This document shows, one piece after another, positions 5,894-13,069 of a stretch of 14,033 nt of DNA; within the stretch, counting starts at the first letter, position 1; every line of letters begins with the position of its first letter. Source of the DNA: DATKMG01 sp035541995 (lineage in GTDB: Bacteria > Acidobacteriota > Terriglobia > Versatilivoradales > Versatilivoraceae). The notes under the pieces are model-generated. The model did no database searches, was not told the origin of the DNA, and saw only the letters and a list, made by a program, of their open reading frames with translations. The translations under genes were made by a program, and so were the position numbers. The stretch is taken from the NCBI GenBank assembly GCA_035541995.1, contig DATKMG010000773.1, positions 1 through 14,033 on the forward strand, written 5' to 3'.

Positions 5894-8527
5894 TCATTCG
5901 TACCGCAGTGCCACCATGGGATCGACCTTCATTGCCCGGCGGGCGGGAATGTAGCAGGCCACGATCGCTATAGCGGATAGCAGCAGTGATACGGCGACGA
6001 ACGTGAGGGGATCAGCCGGGTGAATGCCGTATAACAGGCTCTTCATAAGGCGAGTTATGGCGAGTGCCGCAGTGACCCCCGCCGCTACACCGATCAAAAT
6101 GAGAAGCATTCCCTGTCTCACGACTAGGCGTAGGACATCCCTTTGCTCGGCTCCCAGCGCCAGCCGGACACCGATTTCGTGCGTGCGTTGAGTCACCGAA
6201 TGGGCGACAACAGCATAGATCCCTACCGCCGCCAGGATGAGAGCGATGAAGGCAAAAGCATCCATAATCAGAGCGATATAACGAATGCTGGAGGAGGCTT
6301 GGGAGCGAACTTGCTCCATGGTTTGGATCTCATACACCGGCACATCCTTGTCCACCTCCAGGATCTGAGCTCGAAGGGACTTAATGAGACTCTTGGGATC
6401 CGCTGCTGTTCGAACCAACAAGCTCATGACGCCGGTCATTTGTGGAAAGTAGGCCTGTGGCCGAGCTTTCTCCTCTCCCCACCACCGCACATCAGTTACT
6501 ACTCCAACCACTTCAAACCATTCGCCCGGGAGGCTGGGGGTGAAACGCCTTCCAATAGGATCCCGGTCCGGCCAGAGATCACGCGCCATCGTCGCATTGA
6601 TGACGGCATTGTGGGGCTTGCCTACGTAGTCAGCTGATGCGAACAACCGTCCGCTAAGCATCGGGATCTCCAGGACACGGAAAAAGTCCGGTGTCACTGA
6701 ATTGAAGTCCGCGGTAGGACCCTGAGCGAACGCCGATGGCGTCAGCGGCTTGCCCTCAGCTACGACGTTACCATAGCTGTTCCCACTGTCCGGCAATCCG
6801 CCCACAAAAGCCGCCGATCTGACACCGGGCAGCGCTTCGATCCGCTCCAGAACGCTTCGATAGAAGGCCCTGCGCTGTTGATTCTGAGGATATTTTGAAT
6901 CTGCGAGGGTCACTTGCATGGTCAGGACGTTATTGGGATTGAAGCCCGTGTCTGCCCTGAGCAAACCCACCAGGCTGCGGATCATGAGGCCACCGCCGAC
7001 CAGGAGGAGAAGAGCCAGCGCCACCTCGCAGGCCACCAGTGCGTTTCGGAACCGATGGGCGCGGGCGCCCGCGCCGGAACTCCTCGCTCCCTCTTTGAGA
7101 GATTCCTCAAGGCTGGTCTTCGTCGCTTGAAGAGCCGGCACCAAGCCAAAAAGGATCCCGGTGGCCACTGAAACGGCGACGGCGAAGCCCAGTACCCACA
7201 AGTTGAGGTCGATGGGATTGGTTTGGGGGAGAAAACCCTCGGGGCTTAGAGAGACCAGCGATTCTTTTAGCCAGTAGGCAAGGAGAATTCCCGCTCCACC
7301 ACCTAGAAGGGCAAGTAGAACGCTTTCTCTGAGCAATTGCATTATGACTCTCCACCGGCTCGCACCGATTGCCAGGCGGATTCCTGTTTCTCGCTGCCTA
7401 CGGCCCGCCTCTGCCAACAGCATGTTCGCCACATTGGCGCAGGCAATCAACAATAGAAAGCCCACGGCGCAAAGGAGCAAAATCAGAACGGGTCGCGTAC
7501 CATGCTCCACTTCCTCATGCAAGGGCATCACTTTGACACCGATACCGGAATTGGACTCTGGATACTGCTGAGCAAGACGAAGAGCAATGGTTGACATCTC
7601 CGCTTGTGCCTGTTTAATCGTCACACCAGGCTTGAGCCTGCCGATCACCCACATCCAGTTGGCGTTGCGATTCTTCTGGAGCCGGTCGAGGGGGAATGGA
7701 GCAAAAATCTCAGGGTCTGTGATACCCCAGATCTGCGGAAATCGGAACGCCTCCGGCATGGTCCCGATTACGGTAAATTTCTCTCCGTCTAGGGTGAGAG
7801 TCTTCCCCACAGCTGCCAGGTCTCCACCAGGTCCCCAAGTCCAAAACCCTTTACCGAGGACAACAACATGATTCCGGCCCGGCTGGTCCTCACTAGGGAG
7901 AAACGCACGACCCTTCGCAGGCTCAATCCCTAACACCTTGAAGAACTCCGGTGTTACCTGGATTCCATAAAGGTGTTCCGCCCCGCCAGCCCCCGTCAGG
8001 GCTGGATCATAGATTGCCCCTGCAGCCAGCGCCGAGAAGACGTCGTTCTGTTTCGCCCAATCGAGAAAGTCTGGGCCGGATACCGGTGTCTGAGAGAATT
8101 GGCGGTCGGTTTTCCAGAGGGTTACGAGTTGTTCGGGATGCTCAAAAGGCAACGGGCGAATCGCCACCGCATACACAACGCTGAAAATGGCCGTACTTGC
8201 ACCGATGCCCAGCGCCAGAGTGACCACGGCCAAGGTGCTGAAGCCGGGGTTTTTAACCAGCATCCGAAGGCCGTAGCGGACATCTTTGGCGATAGATTCA
8301 GCGCTAGTCCATCCCCACATTTCACGGCTCACTTCTTTTAAGAGCACGGCATTGCCAAAATCACGGCTGGCAGCTTGCCGGGCTCTCTCTTCGCTCAAGC
8401 CGGCTTCTTTCTTCTCCTGGGTCTTCATCTCTAAGTGCAGTCGCATCTCTTCTGCGAGGTCCTGGTCCATCCTGTCCCGCCGGAAGATAAACATCAGGCG
8501 ACGCCACATCCGAAGCAATTTCCCCAT
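5894..8527 (-). CDS. ADOP family permease (duplicated MacB/FtsX-type ABC transporter permease)
   Basis: An 877-residue membrane protein of the ADOP group, large permeases with two MacB/FtsX modules in one chain. In order from the chosen start: a cytoplasmic N-terminal segment (MGKLLRMWRR, MDQDLAEEM), a membrane helix around 98-125 (FSTLAVVTLALGIGASTAIF), a periplasmic MacB-core domain to about 340, a first FtsX domain with three helices (about 345-490, containing RETGIRLAIGASRWRV), a further helix near 500, a second periplasmic domain, and a second FtsX domain at the C-terminus (about 745-877, containing THEIGVRLALGAEQRDV and ending VDPMVALRYE). No ATPase gene is present nearby, as is usual for these 'orphan' permeases. 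The start at 8527 is preferred to the ATG at 8560: GAGG lies 5 nt upstream, and the truncated paralogue begins at the equivalent residue. It lies 7 nt after the padR stop. Transported substrate and role are unknown. Confidence 0.94.
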   Translation of the reverse strand: MGKLLRMWRRLMFIFRRDRMDQDLAEEMRLHLEMKTQEKKEAGLSEERARQAASRDFGNAVLLKEVSREMWGWTSAESIAKDVRYGLRMLVKNPGFSTLAVVTLALGIGASTAIFSVVYAVAIRPLPFEHPEQLVTLWKTDRQFSQTPVSGPDFLDWAKQNDVFSALAAGAIYDPALTGAGGAEHLYGIQVTPEFFKVLGIEPAKGRAFLPSEDQPGRNHVVVLGKGFWTWGPGGDLAAVGKTLTLDGEKFTVIGTMPEAFRFPQIWGITDPEIFAPFPLDRLQKNRNANWMWVIGRLKPGVTIKQAQAEMSTIALRLAQQYPESNSGIGVKVMPLHEEVEHGTRPVLILLLCAVGFLLLIACANVANMLLAEAGRRQRETGIRLAIGASRWRVIMQLLRESVLLALLGGGAGILLAYWLKESLVSLSPEGFLPQTNPIDLNLWVLGFAVAVSVATGILFGLVPALQATKTSLEESLKEGARSSGAGARAHRFRNALVACEVALALLLLVGGGLMIRSLVGLLRADTGFNPNNVLTMQVTLADSKYPQNQQRRAFYRSVLERIEALPGVRSAAFVGGLPDSGNSYGNVVAEGKPLTPSAFAQGPTADFNSVTPDFFRVLEIPMLSGRLFASADYVGKPHNAVINATMARDLWPDRDPIGRRFTPSLPGEWFEVVGVVTDVRWWGEEKARPQAYFPQMTGVMSLLVRTAADPKSLIKSLRAQILEVDKDVPVYEIQTMEQVRSQASSSIRYIALIMDAFAFIALILAAVGIYAVVAHSVTQRTHEIGVRLALGAEQRDVLRLVVRQGMLLILIGVAAGVTAALAITRLMKSLLYGIHPADPLTFVAVSLLLSAIAIVACYIPARRAMKVDPMVALRYE

Positions 8528-8534
8528 ATTCACC

Positions 8535-8879
8535 TCAGGCGGTCTGTAGAATTCGGGCAATTGCTCCCAGGAGCAGGCTGAAGTTTTCTTCTTGCGCAGC
8601 CAGTTGTTTGCGCCCTGAAGAGGTGAGCCGATAGTAGCGGGCCCGGCGATTATTGTCCGATTGTCCCCACTCGGCCGTGACCCAGCCGTTCAGCAGCAAC
8701 CGCTGCAACGATGGGTAGAGCGATCCTTCACCAACCTCGATCACCTCATCGGAAACTTGCTTTAGGTGCTGAGCAATCCCGTAGCCGTGCATCGATCCAT
8801 GGGTCAGTGTCTTAAGGATTAGCAGGTCCAGGGTACCGGGCAATAAATCCATAGTCATAATCGGTTGTTTGTTCCCCAT
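8535..8879 (-). CDS. PadR family transcriptional regulator (ADOP-associated)
   Basis: A 114-residue winged-helix protein. DLLPGTLDLLILKTL followed by HGYGIAQHL forms the N-terminal helices; EGSLYPSLQRLLLNGWV (about 51-67) is the recognition-helix region that defines PadR proteins; RARYYRLTSSGRKQL (about 79-93) is the wing and the start of the short C-terminal helix. The C-terminus is short, as in subfamily-2 PadR proteins paired with ADOP genes. I start at the ATG at 8879 because AGAGGAG lies 8 nt upstream; the ATG at 8906 has none. The stop lies 7 nt before the ADOP start, so the two are one operon. It probably represses its own operon until an unknown ligand binds. Candidate operators are given separately. 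Confidence 0.92.
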   Translation of the reverse strand: MGNKQPIMTMDLLPGTLDLLILKTLTHGSMHGYGIAQHLKQVSDEVIEVGEGSLYPSLQRLLLNGWVTAEWGQSDNNRRARYYRLTSSGRKQLAAQEENFSLLLGAIARILQTA

Positions 8880-8883
8880 CCGT

Positions 8884-8900
8884 TGTACTCCTCTTGTACA
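8884..8900. promoter_or_regulatory. Candidate operator around the padR ribosome site
   Basis: TGTAC (8884-8888) and GTACA (8896-8900) form a perfect inverted repeat with a 7-nt spacer, and that spacer contains the padR Shine-Dalgarno sequence (AAGAGGAG on the minus strand). PadR proteins bind ATGT/ACAT-type dyads, so this is a plausible but unproven autoregulatory site. It could also act at RNA level by hiding the ribosome site. Confidence 0.4.
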
Positions 8901-8945
8901 TTTCACCGGACGCCTCTTCTCAAAAAGAGGGCTTCCCAGCGATTA

Positions 8946-8978
8946 TCGATGGGAGAAATATCTCGCAACTACCATCGA
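8946..8978. promoter_or_regulatory. Inverted repeat spanning the padR promoter
   Basis: TCGATGG (8946-8952) and CCATCGA (8972-8978) are exact reverse complements. One arm falls at the expected transcription start and the other next to the -35 box. Such placement would suit a dimeric repressor or a DNA loop. No family assignment is possible. Confidence 0.4.
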
Positions 8979-8985
8979 CTGTCAA
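8957..8985 (-). promoter_or_regulatory. Sigma70-like promoter of the padR-ADOP operon
   Basis: On the minus strand a perfect -35 box TTGACA (complement of 8980-8985) is followed after exactly 17 nt by GATATT (complement of 8957-8962), which matches the -10 consensus at four of six positions. Transcription would start near 8950, giving a leader of about 70 nt before the padR ATG. Confidence 0.6.
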
Positions 8986-9349
8986 TGGGAAAATTTCGTG
9001 CTTAGTAACGGATCGGTCAAATGAGGAATTCTGGGGGGTTGAGCAAGGAACCCCTCTCCCCCAGCGAAACCGCTGAGATCGTGGTGAGGCGTGCCTCTCA
9101 GGGTGACAGCGTTCCTCTGCTCGGCCCTTACTGTGAAATGGGTTTTGCCCAACGGCATTGATAATTTCTGGATATCTTCTTTACTTTTCCGAGTTCTGCA
9201 GATGGCTACACGTGTAGTACCAGAGCAACAGTACCGATTCACTCGCAGAGGGCAAGTGAAAAAGTCACGTCAGTGCAGCGGCAGGATGCCGGGTGCCTCC
9301 CCTCAGAGCTCTGTAAGGGCGATAGAATTTTCGTCGAGGGCCAGCTCGC
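8986..9349. other. Gene-free stretch with a 12-bp palindrome
   Basis: No reading frame here has a convincing ribosome site or recognisable product. It contains the perfect palindrome CTACACGTGTAG at 9206-9217 and a GAGGCGTGCCTC palindrome near 9086-9097. Neither lies close to a gene start. They may be operator remnants or chance. Confidence 0.4.
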
Positions 9350-9445
9350 AAGGACTGCCTGGGATCGCCGACGCCCACGTCGGCCCTTGCCGAGCTGGGG
9401 CTCGGCGGTCCCAGCCTCCTGCCGCTTCATAAATATCCAACCCCC
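9350..9445 (+). repeat. Family A double-hairpin repeat, copy 3 (best preserved)
   Basis: Outer stem 9359-9366 with 9407-9414 (one wobble), hairpin one 9367-9373/9378-9384 with loop CCCA, and hairpin two GCCGAGC-TGGG-GCTCGGC at 9389-9406; both hairpins have perfect 7-bp stems. Reading each strand inward from its end gives two 26-nt units, each starting CTGGGA, identical at 21 of 26 positions. Four of the five differences are two compensatory base-pair swaps in the stem. The element lies about 100 nt beyond the 3' end of the propeller lipoprotein gene and could help end that transcript. Confidence 0.85.
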
Positions 9446-9511
9446 AGGCTCCGCTGCGAGCCACCACCCATCACTGGCCCAGTACACATCAGTCCCACGA
9501 GGGCTCAAGGA

Positions 9512-10495
9512 TTATTTGCCTAGTGCATCAACGGCGGCTATCCACTCATTCTTGCCGATTTGATGGGCATCCACATGGTGCATGGCCTCGGCATTCCAGC
9601 CATTCGACGAGGATTTTACCAGAGGAGTATCGATCATTTTCTCTGCATATGTCGTGGTGCTGATGTCTGTGATTTGAAAGGCGTGCACTTGATTTCCATA
9701 GGTTGGATAACAGTCCTGACCCAGCCGGTAAAGGGTCCCATCGATGACGAAAGGTCTGCCCGCCGGTCTTGCAGTATTCAGATCTTTCTTGACGATTGGG
9801 CTTAGAGGATGCTCAGTCCACGGCCCTTTCAAGTCATGCGCATAAAACAGCCGTAACGTCTCATTACCGAGCCGCCCGATAAACATCCACCACATGTCTT
9901 GGTACCGCACTACCGTCGAACTGATGAAATGATCGCCTGTGAGCAAGTCTCCTTCGTATTTCCACTTACACGGGAACTCAGTTGCTCGGTACAGCCGGAC
10001 GGAGGTTTCGGTATGGGCCTCAGGTATCATGTAATAATCGCCCTGCCACTCAAAAACATAGGGATAAGCCAAAACAAACGGCTCATGAATAACTATCTGT
10101 CGGTACTTCCAGTCCAGTCCAATTTTGCTCTCCGCCAGGCCAATCCCACCCGTGTCGGTCTTGCCATCCTTGGCAGTGAAGAACAAGAAATACGAAGAGT
10201 TCGTAACAATCATGAAGGGATGGGCGACAATGTCGACCTTCAAGTCATTGACATCCACTCCCGTCAAGATCGGGTTCCTGACACGAGCAGGGGGCGAAAG
10301 CTGAAATGGGGAGGGCCCTGTATAGATGCCGATCGTCCAGGCGCTTTCTCTGCTGGTCTTAACCGTGGAGACCGCCTGAGTGACTTGTTGTGGAGAATCG
10401 CGGCCGGAAACTGGGCTGCCACTTAACAAAAACCCGCAACCACAGAGCCCTGTTGCCAAAGCGGATGCAGTCAAAACGACGGATGTGAGTTTCAT
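9512..10495 (-). CDS. Lipoprotein with GINT1-N-like five-bladed beta-propeller
   Basis: A 327-residue predicted lipoprotein: signal sequence with Cys at 18 or 20 in a GLCGC lipobox. The rest looks like one propeller domain related to the N-terminal domain of plant glucosamine inositolphosphorylceramide transferase 1 and to GH43/GH32-like propellers. Family landmarks are AHPFMI (91-96), YPYVFEWQGDYYMIPE (144-159), MWWMFIG (201-207) and ARPAGRPFVIDGTLYRLGQDC (242-262 region). Bacterial relatives that I recall usually have an ADP motif where this protein has AHP, so a propeller-type catalytic Asp may be missing. The start has AGGAG 7 nt upstream. It lies 50 nt downstream of the M3 peptidase gene on the same strand, so one operon is likely. 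Enzymatic activity is unknown; glycan binding is as plausible as hydrolysis. The family assignment comes from motif memory. Confidence 0.75.
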   Translation of the reverse strand: MKLTSVVLTASALATGLCGCGFLLSGSPVSGRDSPQQVTQAVSTVKTSRESAWTIGIYTGPSPFQLSPPARVRNPILTGVDVNDLKVDIVAHPFMIVTNSSYFLFFTAKDGKTDTGGIGLAESKIGLDWKYRQIVIHEPFVLAYPYVFEWQGDYYMIPEAHTETSVRLYRATEFPCKWKYEGDLLTGDHFISSTVVRYQDMWWMFIGRLGNETLRLFYAHDLKGPWTEHPLSPIVKKDLNTARPAGRPFVIDGTLYRLGQDCYPTYGNQVHAFQITDISTTTYAEKMIDTPLVKSSSNGWNAEAMHHVDAHQIGKNEWIAAVDALGK

Positions 10496-10545
10496 GCAGG
10501 GTCTCCTATGTTACAGGATGAGGATCCGCCAAGGGGTCTAAGCAT

Positions 10546-12693
10546 TCATCTGGCTCTTAATCCACGCTCCTCTAACAGTGGCGTCACCACCGGATCGCGC
10601 CCACGGAACGCGCGGTAGAGAACACCCACGTCGTCCGTACCACCGCGCGATAGGATCATGTCGCGCAAGCGCCGGCCATTAGCGCGGGTCATGCCCCCAT
10701 GCTCAGTAAACCAGGCATAAGCGTCGTCATCCAGAACTTCGCTCCAAATGTACGCATAGTAGTTAGCGGCATACCCTCCGCTCCAAATATGGGCGAAGTA
10801 GCTGGTGCGATAGCGTGGCGGCACCTCGGGTAAGTCGATGTGAAAACGCTTGAGCGCTTCCATCTCGAATGCATCCACGTCCTGCTGTTGTGGTCCTGCC
10901 GGTAGGGTGTGCCACGCCATGTCAAGCAGGGCGGCGGCGACATACTCGGTAGTGGCAAACCCCTGATTGAACGTGCGCGCTTTCTTTAGTTTATCAACCA
11001 GCGCCTGCGGCATGGGTTGCCCGGTGCGATAATGTTTCGCGTAATGTGCCAACACAGGAGGATACAATGCCCAGTGCTCGTTGAATTGCGACGGGAATTC
11101 CACAAAATCCGTCGGCACATTCGTGCCTGCAAGACGCGGGTACTCAACATGGGTCAACAGCGCATGCAAGGAATGCCCGAACTCATGGAACATTGTTTTG
11201 ACGTCATCGAAGCTGAGAAGGGCCGGTTGGCCCGGTGCAGGTTTGCTGAAATTGGCGATATTGGAATCGACAGGCTTGGTGTGCAACAGACCGGTACCGT
11301 CGACAAACGTGTCCTCCCACGCTCCTCCGACCTTATTGTCCCGTTTGAAATAGTCGCAAAACCACAGTCCCATTGAGGTGCCGTCCTCATCCAACACTTC
11401 GAACACCCTGACATCGGGGTGGTAGACGGGGATGTCTATGCGTTCCTTGAAGGTCAGGCCGTAAAGCTGATTGGCAGCGAAGAAAACTCCGTCCTGCAGC
11501 ACGCGATTCAATTCGAAGTAGGGTTTGAGCTGTGACTCATCCAATCCGTATTCCGCGTTGCGGACCTGTTCTGCGTGGTACTGCCAGTCCCAGGGTGCGA
11601 GCTTAAAGCCGCCCTTCTTCCGGTCGATCAGGGCCTGCATCTTCGCCGCCTCGGCATGAGCCTTGGCGGTCGCGGCCGGCACCAGATCATTAAGCAGCTT
11701 GATCGCTGCCTCCGGCGTTTTGGACATCTGGTCGTCGAGCACGTAGGCAGCAAGGTTTGGAAAGCCGAGCAGCCGGGCGCGTTCGGCGCGCATCTCCGCG
11801 AGCCGTTTGACGATTTCGCGGGTATCGTTACTGTCGCCAAGCTCCGTCCGCGTAATCGAGGATTGAAACAGCCGCTCTCGCAGTCTCCGGTTCTTGACCG
11901 AGGCCAGGGCTGGTTGCTGCGTGGTGTTCTGCAATGGAATCACCCATTTACCGTCGAGCTTGCGTTGGCGGGCTGCTTCGGCTGCAGCGGCGATTTCAAC
12001 ATCGCTGAGCCCGTCGAGCTGGTCCTTGTCGTCTACGACAATTGCCCCGGCCTTGGTCGCCGCCAGCAGACGATTCTGGAAGTCGGTTGTGAGCTTCGAC
12101 TCCTCCTCATTCAGGAGGCGAAGTCGCGCTTTGTCGGGGTTCGAAAGCATTGCGCCGGCACGTACGAAATCGCGGTAATAGCGCTCGACAAGGAACCTCT
12201 GCACCGGCTCCAGACCGAGGTCTGCCCGCCGGTCATACACACTCTTGACCCGGTTGAAGAGTGCGTCATTGAGGTGAATAGCATCAGCGTGCGCGGCGAG
12301 CCGCGGCGCTTCTTCGGTCTGTACCTTCTGCAGTGTGTCATTGGTGTTCGAGCGTGTCAGCGCATTGAACACCTTGGACACACGGGTGAGTAGCGCTCCT
12401 GACCGCTCCAGTGCCAGGATGGTATTTTCGAAGGTTGGATCTGCCAGATCGGCCGCGATTTTGCTGATCTCGGCCAGCTGCTGGCGCATCCCTTCTTCCA
12501 GTGCCGGCTGGTAGTCGGTGTCGTGTATTCGGTCAAACGGTGGCGACTGGTACACCAGCGTACTCGGATTGGCGAAGGGATTCGCATTCGTGAATTTTGT
12601 CGTGCCGGCAGATTTGCCCCCCTCGTGCGCGACGTGACATCCAGCAAGTGACAGTACAGCACCTAGCCATGTAAGCATGATTCGTCTTCGCAT
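10546..12693 (-). CDS. M3 family zinc metallopeptidase (peptidyl-dipeptidase Dcp-like lipoprotein)
   Basis: A 715-residue thermolysin-like peptidase of family M3, which cuts oligopeptides. The zinc site is HEFGH at 503-507 (His503, His507 as ligands, Glu504 as catalyst), with third ligand Glu532 in DFVEFPSQFNEHW (529-541). FAHIWSGGYAANYYAYIWSEV near the C-terminus matches the substrate-closing region typical of Dcp and oligopeptidase A. Length fits the family plus a signal. The N-terminus MRRRIMLTWLGAVLSLAGC is a lipoprotein signal with an LAGC lipobox, so it acts in the periplasm, while E. coli Dcp is mostly cytoplasmic. Start: GGAGG 4 nt upstream of the ATG at 12693. It heads a probable operon with the propeller lipoprotein, 50 nt downstream. 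Dipeptidyl-carboxypeptidase activity is the likely function; oligopeptidase activity is the alternative. Confidence 0.94.
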   Translation of the reverse strand: MRRRIMLTWLGAVLSLAGCHVAHEGGKSAGTTKFTNANPFANPSTLVYQSPPFDRIHDTDYQPALEEGMRQQLAEISKIAADLADPTFENTILALERSGALLTRVSKVFNALTRSNTNDTLQKVQTEEAPRLAAHADAIHLNDALFNRVKSVYDRRADLGLEPVQRFLVERYYRDFVRAGAMLSNPDKARLRLLNEEESKLTTDFQNRLLAATKAGAIVVDDKDQLDGLSDVEIAAAAEAARQRKLDGKWVIPLQNTTQQPALASVKNRRLRERLFQSSITRTELGDSNDTREIVKRLAEMRAERARLLGFPNLAAYVLDDQMSKTPEAAIKLLNDLVPAATAKAHAEAAKMQALIDRKKGGFKLAPWDWQYHAEQVRNAEYGLDESQLKPYFELNRVLQDGVFFAANQLYGLTFKERIDIPVYHPDVRVFEVLDEDGTSMGLWFCDYFKRDNKVGGAWEDTFVDGTGLLHTKPVDSNIANFSKPAPGQPALLSFDDVKTMFHEFGHSLHALLTHVEYPRLAGTNVPTDFVEFPSQFNEHWALYPPVLAHYAKHYRTGQPMPQALVDKLKKARTFNQGFATTEYVAAALLDMAWHTLPAGPQQQDVDAFEMEALKRFHIDLPEVPPRYRTSYFAHIWSGGYAANYYAYIWSEVLDDDAYAWFTEHGGMTRANGRRLRDMILSRGGTDDVGVLYRAFRGRDPVVTPLLEERGLRAR

Positions 12694-12697
12694 ATCT

Positions 12698-12710
12698 CCT
12701 CCAAAGGAGG
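12698..12710 (-). promoter_or_regulatory. Hairpin covering the M3 peptidase Shine-Dalgarno
   Basis: On the minus strand CCTCC-TTT-GGAGG forms a perfect 5-bp stem whose 3' arm is the Shine-Dalgarno sequence of the peptidase gene. Folding would hide the ribosome site. A 3-nt loop is tight, so the effect may be modest. Confidence 0.35.
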
Positions 12711-13069
12711 TTTCCCACGCATAGGATCTTTAAGCATCAACCGATCCCCTCTCCTCTTGTACCACGGGTGAGCCAGAGTGGGCAAGATTCCGTCCATGTT
12801 GGAACAATTGAGGGGCCGGGACAAATGGAAGTAATTCTGCTGCTTGCCCGGGGCAGGGAGTGATGTATTGAGAAGCACCCCGGGTTCTTACAAACCAGAC
12901 CATCAGCATTCCAATACGTCAGTTAGTTCGGTCGAACCAAGCATACATCGATCTTCTTAGATTGTAATGGCTACTGGGCCCTAAAATAGTTATTTTCTTA
13001 ACTCCACGGGAGAGTTGGGTTGGTCAATCATAGAAGATGGCCTATTGAATCCGGCAGGGGGTGACGGCC
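12711..13069. other. Divergent intergenic region between M3 peptidase and RhaT
   Basis: No gene. It holds CTCCTCTTGTAC at 12751-12762, identical to 8888-8899 over the padR ribosome site, and the inverted repeat GTTCG-GT-CGAAC at 12926-12937, a possible operator for either divergent gene. No convincing -35/-10 pair with standard spacing was found for the plus strand; a TAAAAT at about 12981 lacks a well-placed -35. None of the four repeat families is present here. Confidence 0.4.

Noticed and set aside
8527..8560. ADOP start at 8560, adding 11 residues
   Set aside because: This start overlaps the padR end, has no ribosome site as good as GAGG before 8527, and is not matched by the paralogous stump, which begins at the equivalent of 8527.
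8912..8932. GCCTCTT/AAGAGGGC hairpin as a terminator
   Set aside because: It lies in the padR leader and has no U-run on either strand in the right place; more likely chance or a leader hairpin.
9239..9508. 89-codon minus-strand frame downstream of the propeller lipoprotein
   Set aside because: It runs through family A repeat copy 3 and its flanks; no ribosome site or homology. It could be a repeat-derived frame but not a supported gene.
11575..12393. Long plus-strand frame (272 codons) opposite the M3 peptidase gene
   Set aside because: It lies wholly antisense to a clear M3 peptidase, has low-complexity GC-driven composition and no recognisable domain or ribosome site.
12926..12937. GTTCGGTCGAAC as a specific LacI-type operator for RhaT
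   Set aside because: The dyad is perfect but short, lacks the central CG typical of LacI sites, and no LacI gene is in view; kept only as a note in the intergenic entry.
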